Assembly: GCA_032433765.1 (NCBI GenBank)
Contig: JAVIAB010000073.1
Coordinates: 62,824,199-62,888,198, forward strand
Origin: Megaustenia siamemsis
Taxonomy: Eukaryota; Mollusca; Gastropoda; Stylommatophora; Ariophantidae
Length of the DNA stretch: 64,000 nucleotides
Reading direction: 5' to 3'
In this document: piece by piece, positions 43,301 to 55,079 of the stretch
How positions within the stretch are numbered: position 1 is the first letter of the stretch
How the letters are laid out: each line of letters starts with the position of its first letter
The notes under the pieces: model-generated
Database searches by the model: none
Told to the model about the DNA's origin: nothing
The model's input: the letters and a program-made list of their open reading frames with translations, nothing else
Translations under genes and position numbers: made by a program

Positions 43301-44320
43301 AGGGCTGAATACTTGTGTTGTAGACAAACATTTATTTGGACGAAACAGCACGAATAGTAGTTCCCAGTGATTATATACTGGTACAAAATAATAATACATA
43401 AATATTATTATATGGGGGAACTTCCGAGGCGATAATAGGAATAATAGAACAAAGAAGTATGTGTTAGCACTCGGAAAAATTGACAGACAAACAACAATAG
43501 AAAAAAACGAAGAACAATATATGGTCCGAAGTGGGATCGAACCCGTACTCAGTGGCACCGCGCCTTGCCACGAGAAGCCGAACGCTTGGCACACTACCAC
43601 GCAGCCAACTAAAAAATTGGCTATTGCAGTAGTGTCTTACACGATGACGTTCTCAATGACTATAGCATAGGGTAACGATCACAGACGGAAATAAAAGTAT
43701 ATTTGTACTTTCCTATTAATGCAAGTATCTCCCAGTAGGGCTGAATACCTGTGTTGTAGACAAACATTTATTGGACGAAAACAGCACGAATAGTAGTTCC
43801 CAGTGATTATATACTGGGTACAAATAATAATACATAAATATATATATGGGGAACTTCCGAGGCGATAATAGGGAATAATAACAAAGAAGTATGGTTAGCA
43901 CTCGGAAAAATGACAGACAAACAACATAGAAAAAAACGAAGAACAATATATGGTCCGACAGTGGGATCGAACCCGTACTCAGTGGCACCGCGCCTTGCCA
44001 CGAGAAGCCGAACGCTTGGACATACCACGCAGCCAACTAAAAAATTGGCTATTGCAGTAGTGTCTTACACGATGACGTTCTCAATGACTATAGCATAGGG
44101 TAACGATCACAGACCGGAAATAAATTGTATATTTGTACTTTCCTATTAATGCAAGTATCTCCCAGTAGGGCTGAATACTTGTGTTGTAGACAAACATTTA
44201 TTGGACGAAACAGCACGAATAGTAGTTCCAGTGATTATATATGGGGTACAAATAATAATACATAAACTATTATTATATGGGGAACTTCCGAGGCGATAAT
44301 AGGGAATAATAGAACAAAGA
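40387..44320 (-). repeat. 435-bp satellite, nine tandem units, each with a tRNA-like segment
   Basis: Nine near-identical units. The landmark 'gtccgaagtgggatcgaacc' recurs at about 40,474, 40,913, 41,351, 41,787, 42,221, 42,656, 43,091, 43,524 and 43,957, a period of about 435 bp. On the minus strand each unit carries box A-like 'TGGCTGCGTGG' and, 53 bases on, a consensus box B 'GGTTCGATCCC', with 'GTGGCA..TGCCAC' able to form a hairpin between them. The acceptor stem is not formed, so this is a tRNA-derived SINE head rather than a working tRNA. Units differ mostly by single-base indels in short runs. Repeated ORFs of about 60-130 codons are by-products. Confidence 0.93.
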
Positions 44321-44384
44321 CACTTGATTATTCTCGCCATTTGTGCCTTTTTGGGTGGGGGGGGGGGGGCTTTTGAATATCTGT

Positions 44385-45437
44385 TGTGTCTATCGATGTG
44401 TCTAACTAGTATGAGTATGGGAGTAGATTTGTAGGGTTTGAGATCGACTTTTTGCTTATGAGCCTAAATTTGTGTGTTCTGGTGCTAAAATTTGCGATTT
44501 GGTCTAACTTTTTGGACCTTGAATATAAATTCCTGCTCGTTGTGTCTAACTATTATGACTATGTGAGTAGATTTCTAGGATTTTAGGTCGACTTTTTTAT
44601 TATGAGCCTACATTTTTGTGTTCTGGGGATAAATTTTTTTGCGATTTGGCCAAACCTTTTGGACTTTGGATATAACTATCTGTTCGATGTGTCTAACTTG
44701 TATGAGTATGGTAGTAGATTTGTAGGGTTTTAAGGGCGACTTTTTTAGTATGAGCCTAAATTTTTGTGTTCTGGTGGTAAAATGTTTGCGATTTGGCCAA
44801 ACATTTTGGACTTTGGATATAACTATCTGTTCGATGTGCCTAACTAGTATGAGTATGAGAGAAGGATTTGTAGGGTTTTGAGATCGAATTTTTACATATG
44901 AGCCTTAATTTTTTTGTGTTTTGGTGATAAAATTTTGCGATTTGGCTCAACTTTTTGGACCTAGAATATAACTTTCTTTCTGCTCGTTGTGTCTAACTAT
45001 TATGACTGTCATGGAACTCCTCTGGTATTGCATCAGGGGTCAAAGCGCGTTCAAGTAACCCGCCACCTGTATTATTTCCCCCATCATTGACCCGACAGGT
45101 GGATTGTATCAGGGACCGAATCGATTTAAAGTAACCCATGCGTCAGACTCGACAGCACTTCAAGTGGAAAATGAGGTCAGTTATCACGATAACAGCAATC
45201 CTCTTCTCTGATTAGTTAATCCAGAGGTCAGTCATTTCGTTGGTGGCTGTCCGATAGAAATCCTCTTCTCTGATTGGTTAACCTAGATGTTAATCGAGGG
45301 TGGAATAGTTTCGTCCAACTTTTATTTACCAGATTATATTTAAACTAGTCGCATGTGAGAATTCGTGTTATAAGCGCGATTGATTCACGGAAGCTTATTT
45401 TCATAGTACTGTTCAGTCTAGTGGCCTGTGTTGTGGG
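44385..45437 (-). repeat. Solo arm of the foldback element
   Basis: Same orientation and order as 5,870-7,070: three to four units with 'tgtgttctggtgctaaaa', 'gcgatttggtctaacttttt' and 'gtgtctaacta', then 'tattgcatcaggggtcaaag', 'gactcgacagcacttcaagt' and 'actgttcagtcta'. It ends abruptly at about 45,437 before a (TATC)n tract. Confidence 0.75.
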
Positions 45438-45447
45438 TCTATTTTAC

Positions 45448-46115
45448 GCTATCTATCTATCTTTCGTTCGCTCGAAGTATTGTCTATATCAGCAATGTCG
45501 TTTCCTGTATGAATTTTACTGTCTTTTATAATTCTTGCAGTGGCCCATATAGTTTTGTCTGTAGTGTTGTATCTATGGGCCAATGGATTTTCCTCAGTCT
45601 ACTATATTCAGTGCAGTCTTGAAGTATGTGTTCAGCAGTCTGGGGTGCCTGTCCACATGTACAAGTAGTTGATGTGCCGATCTTGAATTTTGTGGTGCTG
45701 GTGCGGTGTCATTAATCGCTACATATTGATGGATATTCTTTGAAAGAATTCTGAGCTCTTATGGACTTGGCCAATGTAAAGGTAAAGTACGACTTGAATC
45801 TGCGTCTTAGCACGAGAGTTTACACTCATATGTGCTCGGCCACATGTCCAGAAGTGTTTGAATACTTCTGGATAGTGTTGCTTCAAGCATCGAAACTCAC
45901 AATGTGAGGCAGCTTTCCTCACCTTCCCAGAATGCTACCCTGGTACCCATTTCTGCCAGTGGCTGGGTCGACCGCAAGGGTATATATTTATTTCCAACCA
46001 CAAGTACAACTCACACTGTTTCCAGCGGCAATTGAACACAGTTGTCCGGACGTCGGTAGCCTAGTCAGGTGGTTTTCCCAACTAAGCTACCGAGGCCCCT
46101 AATTGTCCATGTGCA
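45448..46115 (-). mobile_element. Probable tRNA-headed retroposon, (GATA)n tail
   Basis: The minus strand begins with 'GCCTCGGTAGCTTAGTTGGG' (box A-like) and 'GTGTTCAATTGCC' (weak box B), and ends in a (GATA)n tail at 45,450-45,470. The body is unrecognised. The unusually long size, about 0.67 kb, may mean a composite. Confidence 0.45.
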
Positions 46116-46139
46116 GTGAGGATGATCTAAACTAAACTG

Positions 46140-46890
46140 AACTGAAGATATGCTGATGACACAGTTCTCCTCACAAACAATGCAACGTTGTTAAAAAAGA
46201 CAATTGAGTTGTTTGAAAAACACAGTAAAAAGCAAAATCTCTATCGAAATAATGCAGGAATCAAGAATAATATCCACCGACAAAGCAAAAGGCCAAAACA
46301 AAATCACCAGCAATAGTGAAGAACTTGAAATTATAATAAACTATGAATATCTGGGATTTGTAATAACTAGAATGACTGGAGGGGATCAAAAGAAGACTGG
46401 CAATAGCAACACAAAAATTAAATGCCATGAAGAACATATGGCACAATATCAACAAGACAGTAAAATTAAAACTTTTTAGGGCATGTATTGTCCCAGTAGC
46501 AACATATTGTTATGAATCATGGACAATCTCGCAAACAACAATAAAGAAAATTTGTTCAATTGAAATAAAATGCTACAGAAAAATTCTTACGATACCTTGG
46601 ATAGTGAAAAAGAGCAATGAGGGCATTTTAAAAGACCTAAACATTGAAAAGAACTAGCTTATAAACAGTATCTTACAAATACATTTAAAATACTATTATG
46701 CCCTTAAAAGACGCAGTGGGCTGGAAAAAACCATAATGAAAGGCTTGGTTCCAGGAAAAGACAGGATCAAACAAATAATAAGCTGATTTAAGACATCAAA
46801 GAGTTCTTAAATTTGACACCGTTAGAACTGGAAAATCTGGCTAGAGGCAGAGATGCTTTCAGACTGACTGTGATGAGTTCAGTGTTCTGA
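46140..46890 (+). pseudogene. RTE-like LINE fragment (RT catalytic block to C-terminus)
   Basis: 'RYADDTVLLTNNATL' at its start contains the catalytic YADD. Then 'NYEYLGFVITRMTGGDQKK', 'CYESWTISQTTIKKI' and 'YRKILTIPWIVKKSNEGILK' in shifting frames. 5'-truncated just before the active site. Confidence 0.78.
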
Positions 46891-46949
46891 AAAGGACTTA
46901 CAACTCATTGATGTTATAAATGTATATGTGTGCGCGTGCGCGTGTGTGT

Positions 46950-49900
46950 AAATTGCAATGCTAACTGTCGAATGGGAGTTATTGAGTTATTTACGGGTCA
47001 TCATAATTGCACTCCGAACATGTCCAAAGGTGCTCAGATCCCCTACTCAGCAATTCCCGCAGTGTCCAGCGACTGACGACTCCAGTTCTATGTTGGTTGA
47101 TAAGTCTTCTTACACGGCCACCAAGTTTCTCATTTCTGGCTGTGCCCATCTTAACTCCCATTTCCATCATCTGAAGAAGTGACGTGGATCTGTGTTGTCG
47201 AAGTTCTGTGCTCTTCCCACATCTCGGAGGGCATTGATGATGTCCGCCCGATCCATTGGTTACAAGTCCTCAACGACAGCGCAGCTAGCCAACCTGTCCG
47301 CTCTTTCATTTCCCCGTACTCCCGCATGTCCAGGGACATAGACAAAGGTGACCTTACGTATTTTGGATTTCTGCAACGACTCTACCCATTGCATGCTTAC
47401 AGAGCCCGCCTCCACTTTTTTTATCATGCTCATTGAATCACTCAGTATACATGCGTGGGTGTAATCGTGTGACTCTAACCATTTGAATGCCTTGGTCACT
47501 GCCATCACCTCCATTGTCATGCTACTCGTGGTCATGACGTATGCGCCACTGTCTTCGCAGACTACTCTGCGTGACGAGCGTGCTGTAAATGCCCATGCAC
47601 TTCTTTGTGTCGTCTTACAGATCCGTCTGTATAGATGACTGCATCTTTCTCATCGTTGTTATCGCAGATGAGACCGCTGACCTCAGCATTAAACACGACC
47701 GGGTTCTGTTCCCTACTTTTCCTGTCGAGTGTGACAATACACGAGAAAGTCCCATTGAATGACGTAGGCACCGGTATCCACTCCTCACCAACGCTGATAT
47801 TGGTAAGCCCACATACCTGTTTGATGACATCTTCTGCTCGGCCCACCCATGATTTGCCTCTTTTTAGGCTGACACCTTTCCCTGTGTTGAGCATGTGGTG
47901 CAATGATGCTCTGTATCTGTACTAATCTTCGGGTATACTCGTGCTCTCCAGATTTTGATTCTGTCATCCATGGTTGGAAAGTCAAGAAGATACCTCATTG
48001 CTACACAGGGAGTGTCCCTCGTACATCCCAAGATAATGCGCATGGCTTCATTTTGTATTTTCTCCATCCTATCAGTTTGAGTCGTACTGACAGTAAGAAT
48101 TGCCAGGGCATACTCGATTGGTGCGAGGACTAATCCCTGGAACAGAAGAGTAAGTAGCCTCTGCTCGATGTTGCCCGCTGCCATGACCTTCAAGACGGCT
48201 AATCCTTTGCAGGATTTTGTTGTCACATGGTCGACATGGTCCCGAAAACACAGGCTGCGATCAAACTTAACTCTGAGGTATCATCAACTTGTCCCTGGTC
48301 ACCTCATCAGCTCCCATTCGTACTACCGGTGTGGTCGTATTAACGATATGATTGATAAGGGTGAACCATGAAACTGATGCTTTATTAGGATTAACCAAGG
48401 CACCTGAAACCCCACACCAGGAAGAAATGCGGGCGAGTTCATCTTGCACTGTGGAGGCGATTCCCCGTCTGTCTCTTCCCTGTCGATATACCAGAATATC
48501 ATCAGCAAAAGTCATAGTTCTTCCCCTCCCATCCCGCTGTTGTTCCGTGATCGTTATTGTGTACACGTTAAATAGAACTGGTGACAATGGTGAGCCTTGC
48601 GGCAGCCCTTGACAAATGGATGTTGGCTCGGAAGACCAACTTCCACATCTGAGTATTACCTTCCTCTGAAACAGTGCCGCGGCGATCCATCTAACGAGGA
48701 AGGGGTGCACCGCCAGTTTGAGGAGCATATGCATGAGATATTCAAATGGTACCCTGTTGTATGCATCCTCCAGATCTATAGCAGCAGCACATGTCTCCTC
48801 TCGTCTGTGAAAGCCTTCGAAGACATCATAGGCAAAGACTGCCGCATTGAGCCATGTCTCTTTCTTATATCTATAACCTCCAAATGTAGGTGGGAATACG
48901 CGTTTCTGTTCAAGGCGACAGGTGAGGACACGGGCAACTATTTTCTCCAGCAGCTTGCCCGCAGTTTCTGCATTGTGATGATACTGTAGGCACTGATCTG
49001 AGAATGGTCCTTGTTTGGCTTCGGTAGCGGTAGTAAGTAGCTGTGTAGTCACTCCTCCTTAATCTGGCCACTCCGAATGCTGGCATTAAACTCATTGGCC
49101 AGTTTTGTCAAGTCGTCGTCAGCTAAATCGCCAATGTCAACGTACCGAACACCATCTGGACCAGGAGCAGTGTTGTGTGACCTTTTAAGTGTCATGCGAA
49201 GGGTATTGGTTGTGATTGTGATATCTTCTTCCAGCACTACATCCTTACGCAATTTTGACATCGATCACCGTATCATCATTCTTACAGCCTGATTTCTTTG
49301 GTCCGTCTGCTCAATGTAGCGGGCAAGCAGAGCCTTCCCTTTGCTCTCATCAGATTTGTGCCATATCCGGCCTGTGCTCTGAAAGTCTGGTATGCCTCTG
49401 TGTTGTGTTGTGCCATTCATGCTCATGAAGGCGCCAGAATGTGGCTAGCGATTTTTCTGAGCACACTTTTTTACAGAAGTCATCCCATTTGGCATCCTTA
49501 GCCTGCTTAGCACATAGTTTAAAGTGCATCATTTTTTGGTCGACCTCTACTTCCAGACACTTCAAGAGCTCAGGTTGTGTTCTTCCATTCTTTCTGGCTT
49601 TCTGCCATGTCTTGGCCGTTTGTCTCTGCTCCGCCAAGCTTCCTCGACTTCTACGTTCCACCAGGGTGTCTGCGTACATCTCTCCTGCCTCCTACAAGGG
49701 GCGATCTGTTTCCTATGTCTGATTTTACTAATGACGTCCTGGTCTGTTTTCTCGTAGTGGAATGTGTGGAGCTTTCTTTTCTGGCTTCTATTTCTGCTTT
49801 TCTCAATTAGGAGGACACATTGATAGTGATCACTTCCGTGGAACCCCAGTGCACTCCACCTGCAAACCGGTGCGAAGGTGGAAGACACCAGTGCAAGGTC

Positions 49901-50430
49901 TATGACACTATCAAAGTCCCCTGTTCGAGTGGCCATTCTTGTTGCCCTTCCATCATTCAAGCACACTAAATCAACTGACACTAGTGCGTTCTCTAGGTCT
50001 TCTCCCTGCTTGTTGATTATGATGTTACCCCACTGGTTTCCTCTAGCATTAAAGTCTCCGCAGAAAATGACATTCTCTTCATCGAACTCGAAGAGATTCT
50101 GCCATTGTTGTGTGTTCACCTTCCCATTACAGGCATACACATTTACAATCAAGAAATGAACTGGGGCTGCACCCTAACCGCATGTACCTGCAATTCTGCA
50201 TTGTCCCACACAGAAATATCAACCTCAGCTGCCACCATATTGTTGCGCACAAGGATGGCCTGCCCAAGGTGTCTCCTATTGTAGAAATAATGAAATCCAG
50301 GAGTACTTACTGTCCTGTCACCAAGAAGAGTTTCTTGCAAAACCATTATATCGGCGCCGCAAAGTAGCTTATAAAGAATGAGCCTTCGTTGATTTATGGA
50401 CCCACAATTCCAATATGTAACACGCACATA
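46950..50430 (-). pseudogene. I-type LINE with endonuclease, RT and RNase H, many frame breaks
   Basis: Reading down from 50,427: endonuclease 'MRVTYWNCGSINQRRLILYK', 'VIFCGDFNARGNQWG', 'GFHGSDHYQCVL'. Reverse transcriptase 'NTAPGPDGVRYVDIGDL' (49,049-49,261), 'CAAAIDLEDAYNRVPFEYLM', 'GLPQGSPLSPVLFNVYT' and catalytic 'TFADDILVYRQGRD' (48,267-49,052). A connection 'ILGCTRDTPCVAMRYLLDFP'. RNase H with 'AVIYTDGS', the Glu and Asp of 'MEVMAVTKAF' and 'ACILSDSMSM', and 'GHAGVRGNERADRLAS' (47,260-47,640). EN-RT-RNase H order is that of the I superclade. At least eight frame changes make it a relic. Confidence 0.9.
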
Positions 50431-50439
50431 CTTTAGGCC

Positions 50440-51020
50440 TAGCCTCTCACACTTCGACAGTTTAAAGCCACCACGCTTACCTTGTTGTGTTTTCCTTCTT
50501 CGATGTTGTCATTTGGGCTGCATCTGATGAATACTTACCACCTACCGTCATCATAGTATCATAGATGATTTAGTCGCTGAACGTCGATGCTGTGGATGGT
50601 CTAGATTCACCTGCACTTACTCAGTCACACTGACCAGAACCCGTTTCCATGTTATAAACTGGCAAACTCCAGTTAATAGCTATGCAGCACGCGGATACAC
50701 TGTGAGCCTTTTACAAAATAAATGAATGAAGCGTCCTTGACGACAGACCGGCGAAAACAAACCGCCATTTTTTTACGCGTTCAATGGGGCAATCAACAAC
50801 AAGGATGAGTATAAGTGATTAAATAAGGCACTTGTAATAAAATGCAATGAATCAAAATGATTTACATCAAATAGAAAGCACGTACAATCACATGATCCCT
50901 TCAAATATCAATAAAAACAAATAAACAGAAAAGTTCACTGGAAATCAGCACTTATCTGTGAGTCCTCTGAAGAAGCCAGCGAACAAGGCGCCATATTCCC
51001 CGGAACTGTCTAATGGGAAC
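50440..51020. other. No recognised feature
   Basis: The part up to about 50,560 may be the 5' leader of the I-type LINE. The rest shows no coding frame or family match. Confidence 0.45.
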
Positions 51021-51029
51021 ATCAAGCAA

Positions 51030-51410
51030 AAGAAAAAGAGAATGAAAATTTTTTTTAAGTAAAAGTAGTATGATAACAGCTTTATATAGATGAGAAACAA
51101 AACAAAAGTAGAACGATGTTTCGGCCAAGTAGGCCCTCAGCTGGAACAAGAACAACACAAAAATATATAAAGATATACACAGAAATCTAACTAAATGGCG
51201 ATAATATACTAGACTATCCAAAAAGGAGATTAAATCACTTCCCTGTGTCCCAGAGCTTTGTCAGGAGCCAACAGGAGTGTAATTGATAAGGCCGGCTGAA
51301 AGGACAGACACGGGTGTAAAATACAGTAAAAGTGAAGGGTTCTAAAAATATGTGAAGGTGGGTACAAGATCGCAGACTCTACTATTACTGAAAACTGTTC
51401 TATGAATGTA
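51030..51410 (-). mobile_element. Penelope-like terminal repeat, inverted copy
   Basis: Reverse complement of 54,425-54,790: 'gtagaacgatgtttcggcca', 'agtgtaattgataagg', 'gggtacaagatcgcagactc'. Together with the plus-strand copy it brackets 51.4-54.4 kb in inverted orientation, an arrangement described for Penelope elements. Confidence 0.65.
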
Positions 51411-51439
51411 ATTTACAATAAATGTATCACCATCCATCT

Positions 51440-51960
51440 ACTTTTCAGTGATCCTCATCTGCTCGCCCTCAAACGCGACAGGAGTCTGAGAGACATTCTT
51501 GTCTAGAACCGCCTCACCCACTCAAACCACACACACCAAATCACCGTTCATTGTGGATGTCAGGTCTGCAGTACTTGTGACCATGTGCTTTGCACCGATT
51601 CCATCCTGTTCCCCAATGGACAATTTTATATTAAGGAGGGTTTTACATGCGTATCACGGAATATCATTTACGCCATAATATTTCAGCATTGCCAGATGAC
51701 TTATATAGGCGAGAGTGGATGACATCTAGATGACAGATCTTGTGAGCATCTTCGGAATATTGAGAAGACTGGCAGTCCAGTGTAGTACCATTTCAATTAT
51801 CCGGCCACAGTGGTAAATCCGACATGCAAATCACTTTCATTGTCTCGTGTCACTCCAGCAATCGTAGTTGGTTCACCCTTGATAATCGTCTCATAGTCCA
51901 GTTGGGTTCACTGTTTCCCACAAAAGATGAACATATCGCTCTCATACACATAGGATGCCT
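51440..51960 (+). pseudogene. Penelope-like fragment with GIY-YIG endonuclease start
   Basis: Reads 'LLALKRDRSLRDILV', 'CGCQVCSTCDHVL', 'FYIKEGFTCVSRNIIYAIIF' and 'MTYIGESG', then 'DDRSCEHLRNIEKTGSPV' with stops. 'YIGE(S/T)G..L.DR..EHL' is the GIY-YIG nuclease core of Penelope-like elements. Related to 17,340-17,948 but extends further. Confidence 0.8.
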
Positions 51961-52576
51961 GCTACACTTTTCATACTCTCAGGTGCACCTACATCTATAA
52001 ATGTATGTATATTTGTCTGCATTTGTACTTGCACATTTGGACACCTATGGGTATGTTTGGATGTGATTTTGGTAATATATACAGATGTATGCGTTTATGA
52101 ATGTATGGTTATGTACACATGCATTTGGGCACATCTTTTCGGTGTGCACACCCATAGTTGCAGATATACACAGATTCTTGTGTTCACTTGGGTACATGTG
52201 TATATATAGGTTTGTGTGTGTGTATGAGTTGTATTCTGATTATAAACTTCCGCTGTCTAGCGGGTACCCGTTCACGGAATAGACTTCGGAAGTAAACCCT
52301 GAGGAAAAATCCAGAGATGGAGTCCCTAAGGCAGTTCAGTGTTGATTTCAACATTGCTCTGGCAACTCCTGCAGTGCAGTTGGCACCAAACTGTTCTTGC
52401 CCTGCTAGACCTTTGGATCGCTCGGCTGCGTGGAGTGAAGAAACATGTTGCATGGGCAACAACTTGTCTCTTTCTTTTTCTGCCCAAGCTCACGCCCTGG
52501 AGAGGACACTCCAGAATCGCCATTTTGGTGCCGATAGGATACCATCCACACCTGCCACACAAGTGAAACCAACCGA

Positions 52577-53443
52577 TTGTTTAATATCTCAAGACTAAAG
52601 GCAAGGTCTAAGGTCAGACATATCTATATTAGAGATCTGTTATTTGCTGACGACGCTGCACTTGTCACGCAAAGTCAGGAAGAGCTCCAGAGCATGGTAC
52701 ATCACTTTTCATATGCCTGCCGGGACTTCGGTCTAACAATAAGTTTGCAGAAAACTAACATACTCGGTCAGGACACCGAAGCAACACCTGAAATCTCTAT
52801 CGACAACTATAAACTTGATATCGTGCGGCAGTATAACTACCTGGGGTCCATCATCAGCGACAGACTATCTTTAGATACAGAAATTGACACTCGTATTGGT
52901 AAAGCCGCTACCACTTTTGCCCATCTTTCTAAGCGTGTCTGGCAAAACAACAAACTGACAATTAAAACAAAATCTGCAGTGTACAATGCCTGCATAATTA
53001 GTATCCTCCTGTATGGCAGCGAATCTTGGACAACCTATGTAAAGCAGGAGAGGAGGCTAAATGCATTCCAATGTCTACGCCGTATTCTTGGTATCACCTG
53101 GAAGGATAAAGTGACAAACGTGGAGGTCCTGACTCGCACAGGCCTACCGAATATCTACACCCTGCTCAAACAACGTAGGTTACGCTGGCTTGGCCATGTA
53201 CACCGTATGAAAGATGGCCGCGTACCAAAAGATATAATCTACGGACAACTGGCATATGGTAAAAGAACTAGGGGGCGCCCAAAACTTCGATTTGTAGATG
53301 TGTGTAAACGTGACATGAAGAATCTGAACATAAACCCTGCAGCATGGGAAGACATAGCTGCAGATCGCAATCTCTGGAAACACACTCTAAAGGTTAACCT
53401 CAAAGAAGAAGCAGACAGATTCATAGAGAAAGAGAATACATGA
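52577..53443 (+). CDS. LINE reverse transcriptase C-terminal half (open 288-codon frame)
   Basis: An open frame starting within the RT palm: 'RLKARSKVRHIYIRDLLFAD' with catalytic FADD, 'LTISLQKTNILGQD', 'YNYLGSIISDRLSLDTEIDT', then 'LLYGSESWTTY', 'RRILGITWKDKVTNVEVLTR', 'QRRLRWLGHVHRMKDGRVPK' and 'RGRPKLRFVDVCKRDMK'. It is 5'-truncated, so not a functional element. The open frame implies a recent insertion. Same clade as 55,080-58,300 but clearly diverged from it. Confidence 0.88.
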   Translation: MFNISRLKARSKVRHIYIRDLLFADDAALVTQSQEELQSMVHHFSYACRDFGLTISLQKTNILGQDTEATPEISIDNYKLDIVRQYNYLGSIISDRLSLDTEIDTRIGKAATTFAHLSKRVWQNNKLTIKTKSAVYNACIISILLYGSESWTTYVKQERRLNAFQCLRRILGITWKDKVTNVEVLTRTGLPNIYTLLKQRRLRWLGHVHRMKDGRVPKDIIYGQLAYGKRTRGRPKLRFVDVCKRDMKNLNINPAAWEDIAADRNLWKHTLKVNLKEEADRFIEKENT

Positions 53444-53639
53444 CGAAATAAAAGAAAGGAAAAAATAACATTTCTAGGGGCACTGAAAAATCCATAGTCA
53501 ACTATGACTGACGGAGGCTACTATGGGTTGTATGCATATTTATCGTGTCGTATATGAAATATATGCATTTTAAACAATGTTTTCTGTGTGGATATACTTA
53601 TTGGGAATCATACTCATATAAACCTTGCCAGTAATAGTA

Positions 53640-54420
53640 ATAAATAATTGGGCTTGAGGTCAATCATGAAAAGACTAAAGTCATGAAAAGTTTAATTCCA
53701 ACAAGTGACAAAATATACATGGAAAACAACCAGTAGAAGAGATCGATCACTTTATCTATCTTGGAAGTCACATTGATCGAGAAGGGGATACGAGCAAAGA
53801 AATTAGAATCAGACTGGCTAAAGCAGCAATGTCTTTCAGAAGCCTTGAAAAGTTGTGGAAATCAAAACTCATTAGCACAAACACAAAACTTAGGCTATTC
53901 AAATCAAATGTACTATCAACCCTTACGTATGCGTGTGAAAGCTGGAAAACAACAAGAGATATAGAAACAAAGTTGAACGCATTCGAAAATAAATGTCTAA
54001 GGAAAATACTTGGTATAGAATGGAACGAATTCAAAACAAACGAGGAAATTAGAGAAATCGCCAATCAACCACTAATATCTTCAGTAATAAAGAAAAGACG
54101 ATGGTCATACGTTGGACATGTGATGAGAAGAGATAATAATCGAATAGCAAAGCAAGCCCTCATATGGGAAACAACAGGTAAAAGAAAAAGAGGAAGACCC
54201 AGGGAGACACTGAGAAGAACATTGATGAGAGAGGCAAGAGCAGCAGGAATCGGCTCCCTCAATGAGATAGAACTGCTTGCACAGAACAGAGACAGATGGC
54301 GAGATTTAATAAAATATCTTTAAAAGAAAACTGCTAGAACAAAAATTCATATAGGAGAAGGTGTATCTTGGTCTACGCCCTATGGGCCGGTTACGGCTCG
54401 AAAGGTCAATAGATAGATAG
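53640..54420 (+). mobile_element. LINE family B, reference copy with intact 3' end
   Basis: Pieces 'YLGSHIDREGD', then the open frame 53,829-54,323: 'MSFRSLEKLWKSKLISTNTK', 'LRKILGIEWNEFKTNEE', 'NQPLISSVIKKRRWSYVGHV', 'GKRKRGRPRETLRRTLMREA'. The 3' end 'gggccggttacggctcgaaa' precedes (TAGA)n at 54,409-54,427. Bases 54,358-54,363 (AAGGTG) are the uninterrupted homologue of the Polinton target site. Confidence 0.9.
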
Positions 54421-54424
54421 ATAG

Positions 54425-54790
54425 ATAGTAATAGTAGAGTCTGGGATCTTGTACCCACCTCCACATATTGTTAGAACACTTCCTTTTACTATTTATTTAC
54501 ACCTGTGTCCATCCTGTCAGACAGCCTTATCAATTACACTCCAGTCAGCTCCTGACAAATCTCTGGACCACAGGGAAATTTTCCTTTTTTGATAGTCTAG
54601 CATATTATCGCAGTGTATTTAGATTTCTGTGTATATCTTGTATATGTTTGTGTTGTTGTTTATTCTTCCTGCTGAAGACCTACTTGGTCGAAACGTCGTT
54701 CTACTTTTGTTTGTTTCTCACCTACATAATGCTGTTACCATACCACTTTTTCCTTTTTTAAAATTGTCATTCTTATCATCAGCTTTACAG
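54425..54790 (+). mobile_element. Penelope-like terminal repeat, direct copy
   Basis: Partner of 51,030-51,410 in inverse orientation. It contains 'gctgaagacctacttggtcg' plus 'aaacgtcg' at 54,671-54,698, a hairpin followed by GAAAC, resembling the hammerhead relics of the class. Confidence 0.65.
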
Positions 54791-55079
54791 TAGCTTCACA
54801 TTTCTAAGAATTTCTACATGTGGTTTCTGCCCTATGTGCCCTTTTTGGCCCAAGAAGAGAATATTAACTTTAGTTTTTTTGTTTTTTTCATCAACAGTGA
54901 TTTGTGATCCTACTTCCTTTCTTGATATAATCATAACTTTTTCTCTTTTTTTTTTTACCTACCCATCCCATTTTTATTTTCGTATAGCCGTGAACGTGTG
55001 TCATATCTAACTTCTCTGAATGTTCTTATGTTTTATCATGCCTAGCTTGACACTTGCTTGCGCAACTCAATTATCAATA

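Noticed and set aside
40629..44036. Repeated minus-strand ORFs of about 60-130 codons starting 'MVVCQAFGFSWQGAV'
   Set aside because: They recur with the 435-bp satellite, run through the tRNA-like segment, and are broken by each single-base indel, so they are by-products of the repeat.
53641..54323. LINE-B copy as a domesticated host gene
   Set aside because: It has the LINE 3' end with a TAGA tail, broken upstream frames and several sister copies in the window.
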